Assembly (NCBI GenBank): GCA_050305515.1
Contig: JBNLFL010000025.1
Span: 160,186 to 224,185, forward strand
Direction: 5' to 3'
Origin: JAFGUB01 sp050305515
GTDB lineage: Bacteria > Campylobacterota > Campylobacteria > Campylobacterales > Sulfurimonadaceae
DNA length: 64,000 nt
Shown: positions 17,301-25,176 of the stretch, in pieces
How the letters are laid out: every line of letters begins with the position of its first letter
How positions within the stretch are numbered: the stretch's first letter is position 1
Translations under genes and position numbers: made by a program
The notes under the pieces: generated by a model
What the model saw: the letters and a program-made list of their open reading frames with translations, nothing else
What the model was told of the DNA's origin: nothing
Database searches by the model: none

Positions 17301-17912
17301 GGTGATATTGGTCTGAATAGTAAAGAAAATATCCGGATCAAAGGTGCGCGTTTTGAAAACCTTGTAAAAGGAAGAGCTCTCTTCTCGAGCGAGTTCCTGC
17401 AGCAGTACCAGTTTTTTCAGAGCGACGGCATCGCGGTTGACTTTAGCGTGCGAGGTATTGAAGTGATGGCGGTCAAGAATGGTTAGGATGTGCCCGTTTA
17501 TCTCTGAAAAATAGCGTTCAACGAGATAGTTGCTGACATGTTTTTTGAGAATCTGAGTGCGCATGGTTTCAAGTTCCTGCCAGTTCTTTGCCACAGCAAG
17601 ATCTGTCAAGACCGTTTCGTGCTTTATGGCGAGAAAGGACAGGATGTACTGATTGCTTCTTTGCTGAGTAGATTGAAGCTGTGTCGTATTGATGTCGTTA
17701 TGCAAGAATGCGAGGCTGGCATCGCGCTCTTCCTTGAACTGGTGCAGAAGCCGTGTCGCTTCTTTGGCCAGTTCGGAGAATGTAAGCAGTTTCTGCGCTT
17801 CCTGATTGTTCTCAAAAGCGCGCATGACATTGCTGCTGCTGAGATAAAGAACGATCACAATCGGAAAAAAGACAAGCAGATAGATTTTATGCGTGATCTT
17901 TAAATGCGACAT
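14361..17912 (-). CDS. Hybrid sensor histidine kinase with periplasmic NIT-like sensor, PAS and receiver, 1183 aa
   Basis: I chose the ATG at 17912, which has GGAGCGGGG just before it, over an upstream in-frame TTG (17933). A first membrane helix (about 8-24) and a second near 425-445 bracket a large helical sensor region with the EERDASLAFL pattern of NIT-type domains. Then come a HAMP-like/coiled segment, a PAS domain (about 590-700), HisKA with SNMSHEIRTP (phosphoacceptor His intact), a complete HATPase (NLLSNAIKFT, DSGIGM, GTGLGLS), a receiver-like segment without a phosphoacceptor Asp, and a C-terminal true receiver (LVLTDENMP). No HPt domain or output regulator is adjacent. It probably feeds a separate phosphorelay; proximity to the pilin promoter is suggestive only. 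Confidence 0.88.
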   Translation of the reverse strand: MSHLKITHKIYLLVFFPIVIVLYLSSSNVMRAFENNQEAQKLLTFSELAKEATRLLHQFKEERDASLAFLHNDINTTQLQSTQQRSNQYILSFLAIKHETVLTDLAVAKNWQELETMRTQILKKHVSNYLVERYFSEINGHILTILDRHHFNTSHAKVNRDAVALKKLVLLQELAREESSSFYKVFKTRTFDPDIFFTIQTNITQQKQIYQDFLSSIEDAHFREALNTIHHSELYTDLEAYRTTVHKQTLKQQLLSKMLYYIGYGGMIHTFKNYVLRREEHYYLRFLDDYAAYEKILGAYQVLAAGNQAEYNRLLAIEDTFNKYRKNIELIHESMSTESPEKIDLRVRISDMNATNALRELQNMVIGVDPLAWEQLSAAYLEQLESLQELVLSDLLATLQKIQSKFDQTFYSQLLYNIFFIFLLLFLATLIGKNILKELELFHKGLEDFFDYLNFKRSKPAAITINSKDELAEMAEDINAQVTLIHENRKQDEEFITETTQIVKLMKEGDFGEHIYYKPFSPSLIALNTVFNDLIAMIQDKIRAQTEELESMNATLSDQVYLQTLELQNQLQELTQFQFAIDQSLLVTHSNPDGTLNSYNRLFGQAARLRNSSLLDKNSAYLLDPQQRGDKEQEIRTCIAAKRIYKGVLAMLRSDGSVLYTNSTIIPILNTQGDVIDILGLHHDITPIINARDEAIAAEKAKDEFLSNMSHEIRTPLNAILGFVSILKKRTEDEASKHYLDIIDNSGQSLLRIINDILDYSKIQSGKFSIVPHAFEPITEFSNTVLLFASKAYEKHIKHYFYIETTMPECLEADNVRINQILSNLLSNAIKFTPEGGEVKIKITFANDMLTLSIQDSGIGMTGEQQARIFNPFEQADGSTTRQYGGTGLGLSISRKLAKMMRGSITLKSEPDKGSIFTLSVPAKRSNECSRPHYQTDKIKDLNIALVAMEPEDSSAMKLIGKYFQEFGVTYSMHHSFDTLQCDLVIICDHSKAIATVIAHEMHAIVLEMFPTHRYDSYPRVHALHAPFAPYDVMRVLDDATVERLYVAEDSDEEMHPQFHAHILVAEDNKTNQMLIKLILDEYGITYDVVDDGMQAVAAYKANPDYQLVLTDENMPNLSGVGALQQIRAYEKEKELPTTPVVVLTASVLESDREHFIASGMDDFVGKPIDEQQLQNVFKRFLT

Positions 17913-17981
17913 CCCCGCTCCGTCTGCTTTCAATGACTTAGTCAGGCGAGTATATCATAATATGTGAGGTACAATGGCGTC

Positions 17982-18689
17982 ATGAAAGACAGAGTATTTG
18001 AAAAACCGATTCACAAACAATTTGAGTTTGATGCGGAAGTTGCTGCCGTATTTGACGACATGCTGCAGCGTTCCGTTCCCTTTTACACGACGGCGATGCA
18101 GATAACGAAAAATTTTGCGCTCGGGACGTTAAGTGACGGCGGTGTCATGTACGATCTTGGCTGTTCGACCGCATCGTTACTGCTGGAGTGTGAACGCAGC
18201 CTTACATGTAACGCCCGACTTGTCGGTATTGACAATGCTCAGGCCATGCTCGAACAGGCCCGGCGCAAACTGGAAGCATACGGATCGCAGATTGCCCTGC
18301 ATCAGGGAGATATTCTCGATTTTCCCTATGAACCCTGTCAGGTCGTCGTCAGCAACTACACGTTGCAGTTTATACGCCCCCTGATGCGCGAGAGGCTGCT
18401 TCAAACTATCAGCAGCGCACTGGTTGATAACGGGGTCTTTATTTTCAGCGAGAAGATCATCAGTGATGATAAAGTACTGAACAAGCAGCTGATCGACCTT
18501 TATCATGATTTCAAAAAATCACAGGGCTACAGTGATTACGAGATTGTACAAAAACGCGAGGCGCTGGAAAACGTGCTGATTCCCTACAGTGAGGCTGAAA
18601 ACATCGAAATGGCGAGACGCAACGGTTTCCGCCACTGCGAAGCAATCTTCCGCTGGGCCAATTTCGCAACGTTTATTGCGCTGAAATAG
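17982..18689 (+). CDS. cmoA: Carboxy-S-adenosyl-L-methionine synthase, 235 aa
   Basis: CmoA converts SAM and prephenate to carboxy-SAM, used by CmoB to make cmo5U at tRNA wobble position 34. The N-terminal MKDRVFEKPIHKQFEFD and the SAM-binding MYDLGCSTAS motif (about residue 50) are characteristic, followed by VGIDNAQAML and VVVSNYTLQFI. I use the ATG at 17982 (the frame extends upstream to a GTG at 17964). It is divergent from the hybrid kinase and converges with a small lipoprotein gene, 2 bases apart. Codons 74-77 contain TTACATGTAA in the unusual Leu-Thr-Cys-Asn frame. Confidence 0.9.
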   Translation: MKDRVFEKPIHKQFEFDAEVAAVFDDMLQRSVPFYTTAMQITKNFALGTLSDGGVMYDLGCSTASLLLECERSLTCNARLVGIDNAQAMLEQARRKLEAYGSQIALHQGDILDFPYEPCQVVVSNYTLQFIRPLMRERLLQTISSALVDNGVFIFSEKIISDDKVLNKQLIDLYHDFKKSQGYSDYEIVQKREALENVLIPYSEAENIEMARRNGFRHCEAIFRWANFATFIALK

Positions 18690-18691
18690 AG

Positions 18692-18865
18692 CTATTTTTC
18701 CGTACCGAAATCGATGAGGTTCTCGTCGCAGTCCTTGTGGTAGTATCCTTGAAGATCGTAATACTCTTCGCAGGAGTTATAGTAGCGCATGGAAACGCCG
18801 CGTTTGTTGACGCAGCCGCTTAGCAAAAGGGCAGTGATGGCAAGAAAAAAGCTCAGTCGGATCAT
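18692..18865 (-). CDS. Small lipoprotein, 57 aa
   Basis: MIRLSFFLAITALLLSGCVNKRG is a type II signal peptide with lipobox LLSGC (Cys18). The mature part is only about 40 residues, acidic and Tyr-rich (YYNSCEEYYDLQGYYHKDC), with two Cys that could pair in the periplasm. The frame runs further upstream to 19387 opposite pepD, but the ATG at 18865 is the one that yields a proper signal peptide and clears the pepD start by 30 bases. Function not recognised. Confidence 0.65.
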   Translation of the reverse strand: MIRLSFFLAITALLLSGCVNKRGVSMRYYNSCEEYYDLQGYYHKDCDENLIDFGTEK

Positions 18866-18895
18866 GAGCACGATTGTATCCAAAGGGGGAAGCCG

Positions 18896-20113
18896 ATGCA
18901 AGTAATGGAATATTTTAAAACGCTCTGTGCCATAGCGCACTGCTCCCATGAAGCCGGTGCCATGCTGGTGTATCTGGAAGCGCAGGCAATGGCGTATGGT
19001 TACGCGACGGAGCGTGATGCTTCGGGTAATCTGCTCTGCACGCATCCGAAAAGCCGCGTGACGCTTCAGGCGCACTACGACATGGTCTGCATCGGCAGGG
19101 CGCCGCAGATCGAAACGTATGAATCTGACGGATGGCTTTACGCCAAAGAGAGTTCTCTCGGAGCAGATAACGCCATTGCGATGGCGATGATGCTTGCCCT
19201 GATGAATGAAAACACCCCGGTCGATCTGCTCTTTACTGCCGATGAAGAGGTTGGACTGCTCGGAGCACGTGATTTGGGAGTCACCCTGAAAACGCCCTAT
19301 ATGCTCAACCTTGACAGTGAGAGCGAAAATGTCGTTACGGTCGGTTGTGCCGGAGGCGTGGATATTATTGCGACGCTGCCGCTGCATTACCGCCGTGTCG
19401 AGAGCGGTGTCTGTACCTTACATGTAAAAGATCTTCCGGGCGGTCATTCGGGACTTGATATCGACAAGGGTGTTCCCAGCGCGATCAGGGAACTTTTAAA
19501 ACAATGCGGTGACGGGATGCTTATGGATATTACTGGCGGGGAGCGGCGAAACTCGATTCCCAAAGCGGCATCGGCGCGACTTACATGTAACATGCCGCCA
19601 TTTCAGAGTGTGGATGTGATTGAAGAATCATCGCAGATTCTGGACATGCTTGAAAATGCGCCGCACGGCGTAATCGCCCGCGACGCGAAAGGCGGTGTGC
19701 TCAGTAGTGTCAATCTTGCCATGGTCGCCATTGAAGCGGGCGTGCTTCACGTGCACCTCAGTGCCCGAGCCATGCGTGGTGATGCGCTTGAATCGCTGCG
19801 AGAGGAGACGAAAGCGTATTTCAGATCTTTTGGATGCGATGTCCGTGATGAAGGGTGGTACGATCCCTGGGAAGCTGAAGAGAACGACTGGAGCCGCCAT
19901 GTTGCTGCGTGCATTGCCTCGGTGTCGGGTCACGTCAGTGTCGAGACCATTCATGCCGGTCTGGAGTGCGGTGTCATCAAATCGCAGTTTTCGAATATTC
20001 AGATGGCTTCCATCGGCCCCAACATCCATGCGCCCCATTCGGTACGCGAAGGGGTGGAAATCGCATCCGTAGCGCGGGTGTTCGAGAGCGTGAAAAAGAT
20101 TATCGCGCTTTAA
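18896..20113 (+). CDS. pepD: Aminoacyl-histidine dipeptidase / M20 metallopeptidase, 405 aa
   Basis: M20 family with two zinc ions. Metal and catalytic residues are visible in order: QAHYDMVC (His, Asp), LGADNA (bridging Asp), TADEEVGLLG (catalytic Glu and metal Glu), NLDSE (Asp) and the late NIHAPHS (His). A lid or dimerisation domain lies about 165-330. It is slightly shorter than the ~485-residue E. coli PepD. GGGGGAAG precedes the ATG. Two exact TTACATGTAA copies are in this gene, read as LHVK (19418) and LTCN (19581). Its 3' end overlaps nth by 14 bases on the opposite strand. Cytoplasmic peptide turnover. Confidence 0.88.
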   Translation: MQVMEYFKTLCAIAHCSHEAGAMLVYLEAQAMAYGYATERDASGNLLCTHPKSRVTLQAHYDMVCIGRAPQIETYESDGWLYAKESSLGADNAIAMAMMLALMNENTPVDLLFTADEEVGLLGARDLGVTLKTPYMLNLDSESENVVTVGCAGGVDIIATLPLHYRRVESGVCTLHVKDLPGGHSGLDIDKGVPSAIRELLKQCGDGMLMDITGGERRNSIPKAASARLTCNMPPFQSVDVIEESSQILDMLENAPHGVIARDAKGGVLSSVNLAMVAIEAGVLHVHLSARAMRGDALESLREETKAYFRSFGCDVRDEGWYDPWEAEENDWSRHVAACIASVSGHVSVETIHAGLECGVIKSQFSNIQMASIGPNIHAPHSVREGVEIASVARVFESVKKIIAL

Positions 20114-20753
20114 AACTCTCCGTGCTTTTGCAGTACGCCTGCAAAAAGCATTCGCTCTCGCATTTCGGGTTTTTTGCGGTACAGATGTAGCGCCCGAAAA
20201 GCACCATGCCCTGATGGAGCTGATGCAGATCGGTTTTGAATTTTTTCACCAGCGTCGCTTCGGTTTTGAGTGCCGTATCGTCATCGCTCAGCCCCAGCCG
20301 GTGTGCGACGCGAAATACATGTGTATCGACTGCCATCAGGTTGGCACCGCTGTATTCGATCATGACGACATGCGCTGTTTTTTGTCCGACACCGGCGAGT
20401 GTCACCAGCTCTTTTTCATCAAGAGGAATGTCTCCGCCATAGACCTCAACGACCCTTTTGGCCATTTCGATAATGTTTTTGGCCTTGTTGTTGAAAAAGG
20501 AGCAGCTCTGAATCAGGGCTTTGACATCCTCGAGATCGGCCTGTGAAAGGCTTTGTACATCGGGATAGCGTTTAAAGAGTGCGGGTGTGATGATATTGAC
20601 CCGTTTGTCCGTACATTGCGCAGAGAGCGCGACAGCGATTATCAGTTCGTAGAGATTGCGATAGGTGAGTTCCGTTACGGCTTCGCCATAACGTGCCAGC
20701 AGGGCACTTCGGATTGCTTCGATCTCTTTTTTGGTTGCTTTTTTCATGAGCAT
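20100..20753 (-). CDS. nth: Endonuclease III (DNA glycosylase/AP lyase)
   Basis: Base-excision repair of oxidised pyrimidines. The helix-hairpin-helix (LAGVGQKTAHVV) carries the catalytic Lys, and the downstream catalytic Asp is in MAVDTHVFRVAHRLGL. A C-terminal four-Cys FeS loop is present, but its spacing reads C-X6-C-X3-C-X5-C; the classic form is X6-X2-X5, so one residue is inserted. Length (217) is normal. Two possible ATGs (20753 and 20747) differ by two codons and neither has a strong ribosome site. Convergent with pepD, divergent from the kinase gene at 20810. Confidence 0.92.
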   Translation of the reverse strand: MLMKKATKKEIEAIRSALLARYGEAVTELTYRNLYELIIAVALSAQCTDKRVNIITPALFKRYPDVQSLSQADLEDVKALIQSCSFFNNKAKNIIEMAKRVVEVYGGDIPLDEKELVTLAGVGQKTAHVVMIEYSGANLMAVDTHVFRVAHRLGLSDDDTALKTEATLVKKFKTDLHQLHQGMVLFGRYICTAKNPKCESECFLQAYCKSTESFKAR

Positions 20754-20774
20754 ATTTTAACATTTATTGTGTTG

Positions 20775-20783
20775 TGCTACAAT
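20775..20783 (+). promoter_or_regulatory. Extended -10 promoter (TGCTACAAT)
   Basis: TGCTACAAT is a one-mismatch extended -10 element, 27 bases upstream of the preferred kinase start at 20810, in the short divergent region with nth. No convincing -35 box is seen, as usual in this phylum. Confidence 0.45.
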
Positions 20784-20809
20784 AAGCCCAAAGACGCATG
20801 GGAGAGTTG

Positions 20810-22321
20810 ATGGCACTCTGGGACTGGTTACGTGATGTGATAGGAGACGACGGCGGCTCGGAGCGGGAGTGCATCGAGAAAGATTTTTATTACCAACTGC
20901 TTGATCTCAGCCGTGACGCCATCGCATTTTATACGGCAGGCACAGGTATTGTCGGTGCCAACAGCCGTTTTCTCAAACTTTTTGAAATCGAAGATCTTGA
21001 TACCCTGACACGGGAATATCCCTCTTTACACAATCTCTTTGACGACGAAGACGAGTCGATACTATGCGAGAACGATACCGTATGGTTTGACTATATCCGA
21101 AAATCCCATCCGCAGGGATACGGCGTTCGTTTTATCGACAAACACGAACAGATTCATCACCTGCTTTTACATGTAGAACAGATAGAACACAATAAGACGT
21201 ATCTCTATTACGTGACTTTCAAACAAGCCGAGGAGATTTATGCTTTGCAGGCACGTTTGATGGAGAGCGAGAGTGCGACGAAAGCGTTCCTCTCTGATGT
21301 CGGAATGCAGTTTCGCACCCCGATGCAGGGCATTCTCGGTTTTGTCAAGCTGCTTGAAAACAGTGACCTCAATGTAACACAGAACAGTTATCTCAAACAG
21401 GTGGCGCTCTCCGCCCGCGAGCTGGTGGCCAATATCGAGAACCTGCTCACCACGGCGGAAATGGAACATGAACCCGGAAGCAGCATTGCAAGCGGAAGTT
21501 TCCATCCGCAGATCGAAATTGAAAACCTTCTGGGCTCTTTTGCCCACAGAGCACTTGAACACCATGTCAGCATGTACAGTGACGTTGACCCTTCGCTTCC
21601 TCAGACGCTTCTTGGAGACATCAAACGGCTCAAGCAGCTGCTTTTCGGTGTGGTGAATTATGCTTTGCAGGTAGCTCACGGACGGAGCGAGCTGACGCTT
21701 AGCCTGCGTGTGATTGCGCGCCCTTCGGTTGATCAGATACGTGTACGCTTCGGTATGCTGGTGACGCGGACAATTGCCGATCCGCACCGTGACGATATGA
21801 CGCTGATCCGCAAGCTTGTTTCGCTCCTCGGCGGCGAACTGGAACTTAAAAACAGTGATGCAGGGAGTGCGGCTATTGCTTTTGAACTTCCCTTCGGCAT
21901 TGCCAGACAGAATATCCCGGTGATTCAAAGCCACTCCGGACACTATCGTGCCCTCGTAGTTGAAGATAACAGTATCAACCAGAACCTTATGCGTCTCATG
22001 CTGGAGGGATACGGTATCGAAGTGGCATTGGCAAACAACGGCGAAGAAGCAGTAGCGCACGCGAAAAGAAGTGACTTTGACATTATCATGATGGATATCG
22101 ACATGCCGGTCATGAATGGTATTGAAGCCACACGCGAGATTAAGAAAATGCAGCATGAATCGAATCGCCATACACCGATTGTTGCCGTAACGGCACTTGC
22201 GATGCAGGGGGATGAAGCCCGTCTTCTGAAAGCAGGGCTTGATGATTACCTGGCTAAACCCCTGACACGGGAGATGCTGGAGTTTATTTTGAAAAAATAT
22301 CTGAAACTGGGGTGTGACTGA
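20810..22321 (+). CDS. Degenerate histidine-kinase-like protein with C-terminal receiver, 503 aa
   Basis: I start at the ATG at 20810, which has GGAGAG three bases before it, instead of 20798. A PAS-like domain (about 15-140) precedes a HisKA-like helix hairpin in which the phosphoacceptor block reads DVGMQFRTPMQG: the His of the usual S-H-E-F-R-T-P is Met. In the HATPase-like region the N-box Asn seems kept (VNYAL), but the D-x-G-x-G and G-T-G-L-G-L boxes are missing. The C-terminal receiver is intact (VVEDN, IIMMDIDMPVMNG, conserved Thr and Lys). So it probably cannot autophosphorylate and instead receives or scaffolds. Its stop overlaps the start of the intact kinase, so the two are made together. 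Confidence 0.8.
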   Translation: MALWDWLRDVIGDDGGSERECIEKDFYYQLLDLSRDAIAFYTAGTGIVGANSRFLKLFEIEDLDTLTREYPSLHNLFDDEDESILCENDTVWFDYIRKSHPQGYGVRFIDKHEQIHHLLLHVEQIEHNKTYLYYVTFKQAEEIYALQARLMESESATKAFLSDVGMQFRTPMQGILGFVKLLENSDLNVTQNSYLKQVALSARELVANIENLLTTAEMEHEPGSSIASGSFHPQIEIENLLGSFAHRALEHHVSMYSDVDPSLPQTLLGDIKRLKQLLFGVVNYALQVAHGRSELTLSLRVIARPSVDQIRVRFGMLVTRTIADPHRDDMTLIRKLVSLLGGELELKNSDAGSAAIAFELPFGIARQNIPVIQSHSGHYRALVVEDNSINQNLMRLMLEGYGIEVALANNGEEAVAHAKRSDFDIIMMDIDMPVMNGIEATREIKKMQHESNRHTPIVAVTALAMQGDEARLLKAGLDDYLAKPLTREMLEFILKKYLKLGCD

Positions 22322-24267
22322 TGCATTACACGGCGGAATTTCAAAAACAGACCAAAACCCACTTTTCTCTTCTGATGGCGTTCTCGAACCTTGAACACGA
22401 TCCACTCTTTTTCTTTAATGACTCCGAAAAGATTGTCGGATGCAATGAAGGAGCTCTCAAACTTTTCGAAGTACGGAATCTGGAAGAGCTTGTCAAAAAA
22501 GCAGAGGGCCTCTGCGAAACCTTTGTGGAAGAAGCTCCCTATTTCAAAGAGTGTCGGGAAGGATGGCTTAAAAAGGTAGTGGCTCTGGGCGAACAGAAGA
22601 TTAAACTCAATCTGCCCCAGACTTCGCTCAAAATCTTTACGATTGAGGCAGAAGCGAGCCGGATCGAAGGGTACAGCTACTATATCGTGATTCTGCGCGA
22701 TACGACGCTTCTGGATCGTGCCAGACAGGCGCAGCGCTATTTCGAATCGTTCAAACAGAAATTCCTGCACAGCATTTCCCATGAATTCCGTACCCCGATG
22801 AATGCCATCATCGGATATACCGATCTACTGGAACATACGGAGCTCAATCCCGAGCAGAACGAATATCTGGGGATGATTGGAAAAAGTACCTCTTCCATGA
22901 TGCAAAATGTTGCAAACCTGCTACAGCTTATGGAGCTTGAAAACGGCAGTATGCAGCTGGTGCTCTCACCGTTTGATCCGGTTCGGGAGTTTGAAATTCT
23001 GATTGACGAATTTTATGAACAGGCGCACAGCAAGCGGATTCAGTTGATGTTTATGATCGATCCGCGACTGCCGAAAAGTATTAACGGGGATCTTGCAAAA
23101 ATCAAGACGGTACTGCGGGCCCTGATTGACAATGCTATTAAATTTACCTCCTATGAGGGGAGCGTTTATGTCGAAATCCGCCGGAAGGATGTTGATGAGA
23201 AGTGGATGGAACTGGAGTGTTCGATAACCGATACCGGAATCGGTATTCCGCCGGAGCGTATATCGACACTTTTGCGTCCTTTCGGTTCGGCCATTGAAAA
23301 CCGCGAACGCGGTATTAACGGCTTGGGTATTGGACTGACACTGGCCAATAAGACACTGGCATTAATGCAGACGCGGTTGCGGCTTAACAGCGAAGTGAAA
23401 AAAGGAAGCCGTTTCGCTTTTTCCGTCAAGATGCAGCGACTTGAAGAAGGCAGTTTCGAATTTGTCAGCGGCAGCAATGCCGCCATCTGGGCCGAAGATC
23501 CGAGATATGCGATACAGGCAAAACTGCTTGGCGGTTATCTGGAACGTTTTGATGTCGATTTTTCTGTGATTGAAGGTCTTGCGACGCCATCTCTGGCACA
23601 GACCCAGATGCTCTTTTTGATTACCGACCATCTTTCCGAATCCCGGATCAAGACGATTCGAACGACATTTCCCAATTTGAAACTGGTGCCGGTCTATGAT
23701 AATGACCATCAGGAAAAATTCGAATTACTCGAAGAGCAGTTTGATGCGACGCTGCTATTGCCGATACTGCCGCACCGCCTGCACCGGACACTCTCTGTTG
23801 TCTGGAACAAAATGCCCAAAGAGTATCTCAAACGTCCGCTGCACATTCACAAACCGCGTACGTATGAGCATGTCAGGATTCTTGTTGCTGAAGACAACCT
23901 CATTAACCTCAAACTCATAGAGACAATTTTGCAGCAGGAACACTATATGGTGTCCGTAGCGAAAAACGGGCAGGAGGCAGTCGATGCGTACCTGAAAGAG
24001 CCGTATGATATTGTTCTGATGGATATCGACATGCCTGTCATGGACGGCGTCACGGCCAACAGACTGATCAAAGAGATTGATCGTCACGACAAGCGTGCCT
24101 ACACACCGGTTATCGCATTGACGGCGCATGCCCTTTCCGGTGACCGCGAACGGATTCTCGGAGCCGGGCTGGATGCGCACCTGTCCAAACCGATCGAAAA
24201 AGCGCTTCTGCTGAAAACCATTGAGAACTTTTTGAATAAAAAGAAAGATGCTGCAACGGCAGGCTAA
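22321..24267 (+). CDS. Hybrid histidine kinase with receiver, cytoplasmic, 648 aa
   Basis: An N-terminal PAS-like domain (about 15-125) with no membrane helix is followed by HisKA with SISHEFRTPMNAI (His intact), HATPase with DNAIKFT, DTGIGIPPERI and GLGIGLTLANK, a receiver-like segment lacking a clear acceptor Asp (about 385-505), and a C-terminal true receiver (VAEDN, IVLMDIDMPVMDG). It is coupled to the degenerate kinase by a TGATG overlap. Both proteins share the same PAS-HisKA-HATPase-REC layout, so they probably arose by duplication and may act as a heteromer. No output regulator is adjacent. Confidence 0.88.
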   Translation: MHYTAEFQKQTKTHFSLLMAFSNLEHDPLFFFNDSEKIVGCNEGALKLFEVRNLEELVKKAEGLCETFVEEAPYFKECREGWLKKVVALGEQKIKLNLPQTSLKIFTIEAEASRIEGYSYYIVILRDTTLLDRARQAQRYFESFKQKFLHSISHEFRTPMNAIIGYTDLLEHTELNPEQNEYLGMIGKSTSSMMQNVANLLQLMELENGSMQLVLSPFDPVREFEILIDEFYEQAHSKRIQLMFMIDPRLPKSINGDLAKIKTVLRALIDNAIKFTSYEGSVYVEIRRKDVDEKWMELECSITDTGIGIPPERISTLLRPFGSAIENRERGINGLGIGLTLANKTLALMQTRLRLNSEVKKGSRFAFSVKMQRLEEGSFEFVSGSNAAIWAEDPRYAIQAKLLGGYLERFDVDFSVIEGLATPSLAQTQMLFLITDHLSESRIKTIRTTFPNLKLVPVYDNDHQEKFELLEEQFDATLLLPILPHRLHRTLSVVWNKMPKEYLKRPLHIHKPRTYEHVRILVAEDNLINLKLIETILQQEHYMVSVAKNGQEAVDAYLKEPYDIVLMDIDMPVMDGVTANRLIKEIDRHDKRAYTPVIALTAHALSGDRERILGAGLDAHLSKPIEKALLLKTIENFLNKKKDAATAG

Positions 24268-24295
24268 TATTTGTCGTTCGTTTGATATTACCACT

Positions 24296-24301
24296 TATAA
24301 T
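24296..24301 (+). promoter_or_regulatory. Promoter of the ppiC-type chaperone gene (TATAAT)
   Basis: TATAAT lies 33 bases before the ATG at 24335. TTGTCG at 24271-24276 is a possible -35 box with a 19-base spacer. The region is otherwise AT-rich and has no other use. Confidence 0.5.
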
Positions 24302-24334
24302 GCCTCATCCAAAGATAACATTGAAGGAACATTA

Positions 24335-25174
24335 ATGAAATTTGCACTCAAATCATTTGTAGCGGCAGCACTCCTGGCCACTATCGCGTCAGCCACACCG
24401 ATAGCCACAGTTAACGGAACTGTCATCGATTCGGAAGAGGTCAACCGTGTTTTGATGGAGGGGACTCAGGGGCGTTTTTCTTCGCTTCCCGCTGACAAAC
24501 AAGAGGAGCTGCGAAACCGTATCATCGACGGTATGATCTCTCAGGAACTGATTTATGAAGATGCCAAAAAAAGCGGTATTATGAATTCAGATGCCTATAA
24601 AGACGAACTGAAATCCGTTATGGAACGCATTGAAAAGCAGCTTGCCGGTAAAGTATGGCAGGAAAAAGAGCTTGAAAAAATTACAGTTACCGAAGCGGAA
24701 CTGAAAGACTATTACAAGCAAAACAGTGCCGAGTTTGTTGAAAAAGAGAAAGTCCATGCGCGTCATATCCTGGTGAAAACCGAAGATGAAGCCAAAGCGA
24801 TCATTAACCGTTTGAGCAATCTCAAAGGCGATGCACTCAAAGAGAAATTTATTGAGATTGCAAAAGCGGAATCCACAGGACCGAGCGCACCAAAAGGCGG
24901 CGATCTTGGATTTTTTGCACAGGGACAGATGGTTCCTTCATTCAATGACGCGGCATTCGCCATGGCTGTCGGTACCGTAACGACTGCACCGGTAAAAAGC
25001 CAGTTCGGTTACCATGTCATCTACCTCGAAGAGAAAGCCGACGCCAAAACACTGAGCTATGACGAAGTAAAAAATTTCATCGAACAGCGTCTGCAGTCTC
25101 AAAAATTTGAAGCGCACATGCGTGACAAAATGGACGCGCTCAAGAAAACGGCTAAAATCACCTACGCCAAATAA
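24335..25174 (+). CDS. Periplasmic parvulin-type peptidyl-prolyl isomerase (SurA/PEB4-like), 279 aa
   Basis: The ATG at 24335 has GAAGGAAC upstream and gives a signal peptide (MKFALKSFVAAALLATIASA). The N-terminal SurA-like helical domain (about 22-135) has VNGTVIDSEEVN. A single PpiC rotamase domain (about 145-240) shows HARHILVKTEDEA, STGPSAPKGGDLGFF and FGYHVIYLEE. The family (PEB4/Cj0596 in Campylobacter, HP0175 in Helicobacter) folds outer-membrane proteins in the periplasm. The PLP-enzyme gene follows after 2 bases. Confidence 0.9.
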   Translation: MKFALKSFVAAALLATIASATPIATVNGTVIDSEEVNRVLMEGTQGRFSSLPADKQEELRNRIIDGMISQELIYEDAKKSGIMNSDAYKDELKSVMERIEKQLAGKVWQEKELEKITVTEAELKDYYKQNSAEFVEKEKVHARHILVKTEDEAKAIINRLSNLKGDALKEKFIEIAKAESTGPSAPKGGDLGFFAQGQMVPSFNDAAFAMAVGTVTTAPVKSQFGYHVIYLEEKADAKTLSYDEVKNFIEQRLQSQKFEAHMRDKMDALKKTAKITYAK

Positions 25175-25176
25175 GC

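Noticed and set aside
16827..17486. 219-codon plus-strand ORF opposite the hybrid kinase
   Set aside because: The opposite strand encodes clear HisKA, HATPase and receiver domains; this frame shows no motif and is a shadow.
18866..19387. Upstream extension of the small lipoprotein frame to 231 codons
   Set aside because: It would run opposite the pepD coding region and hide the good lipoprotein signal peptide that starts at 18865.
20281..20340. Further palindrome copies such as TACATGTG (20320 region) and TTACATGTCT (60299 region)
   Set aside because: They miss two or more positions of the 10-mer and are within what chance would give; they were left out of the count.
21167..22405. 412-codon minus-strand ORF opposite the tandem kinases
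   Set aside because: The plus strand carries receiver and PAS domains with coupled starts; the antisense frame has low-complexity His- and Arg-rich sequence without motifs.
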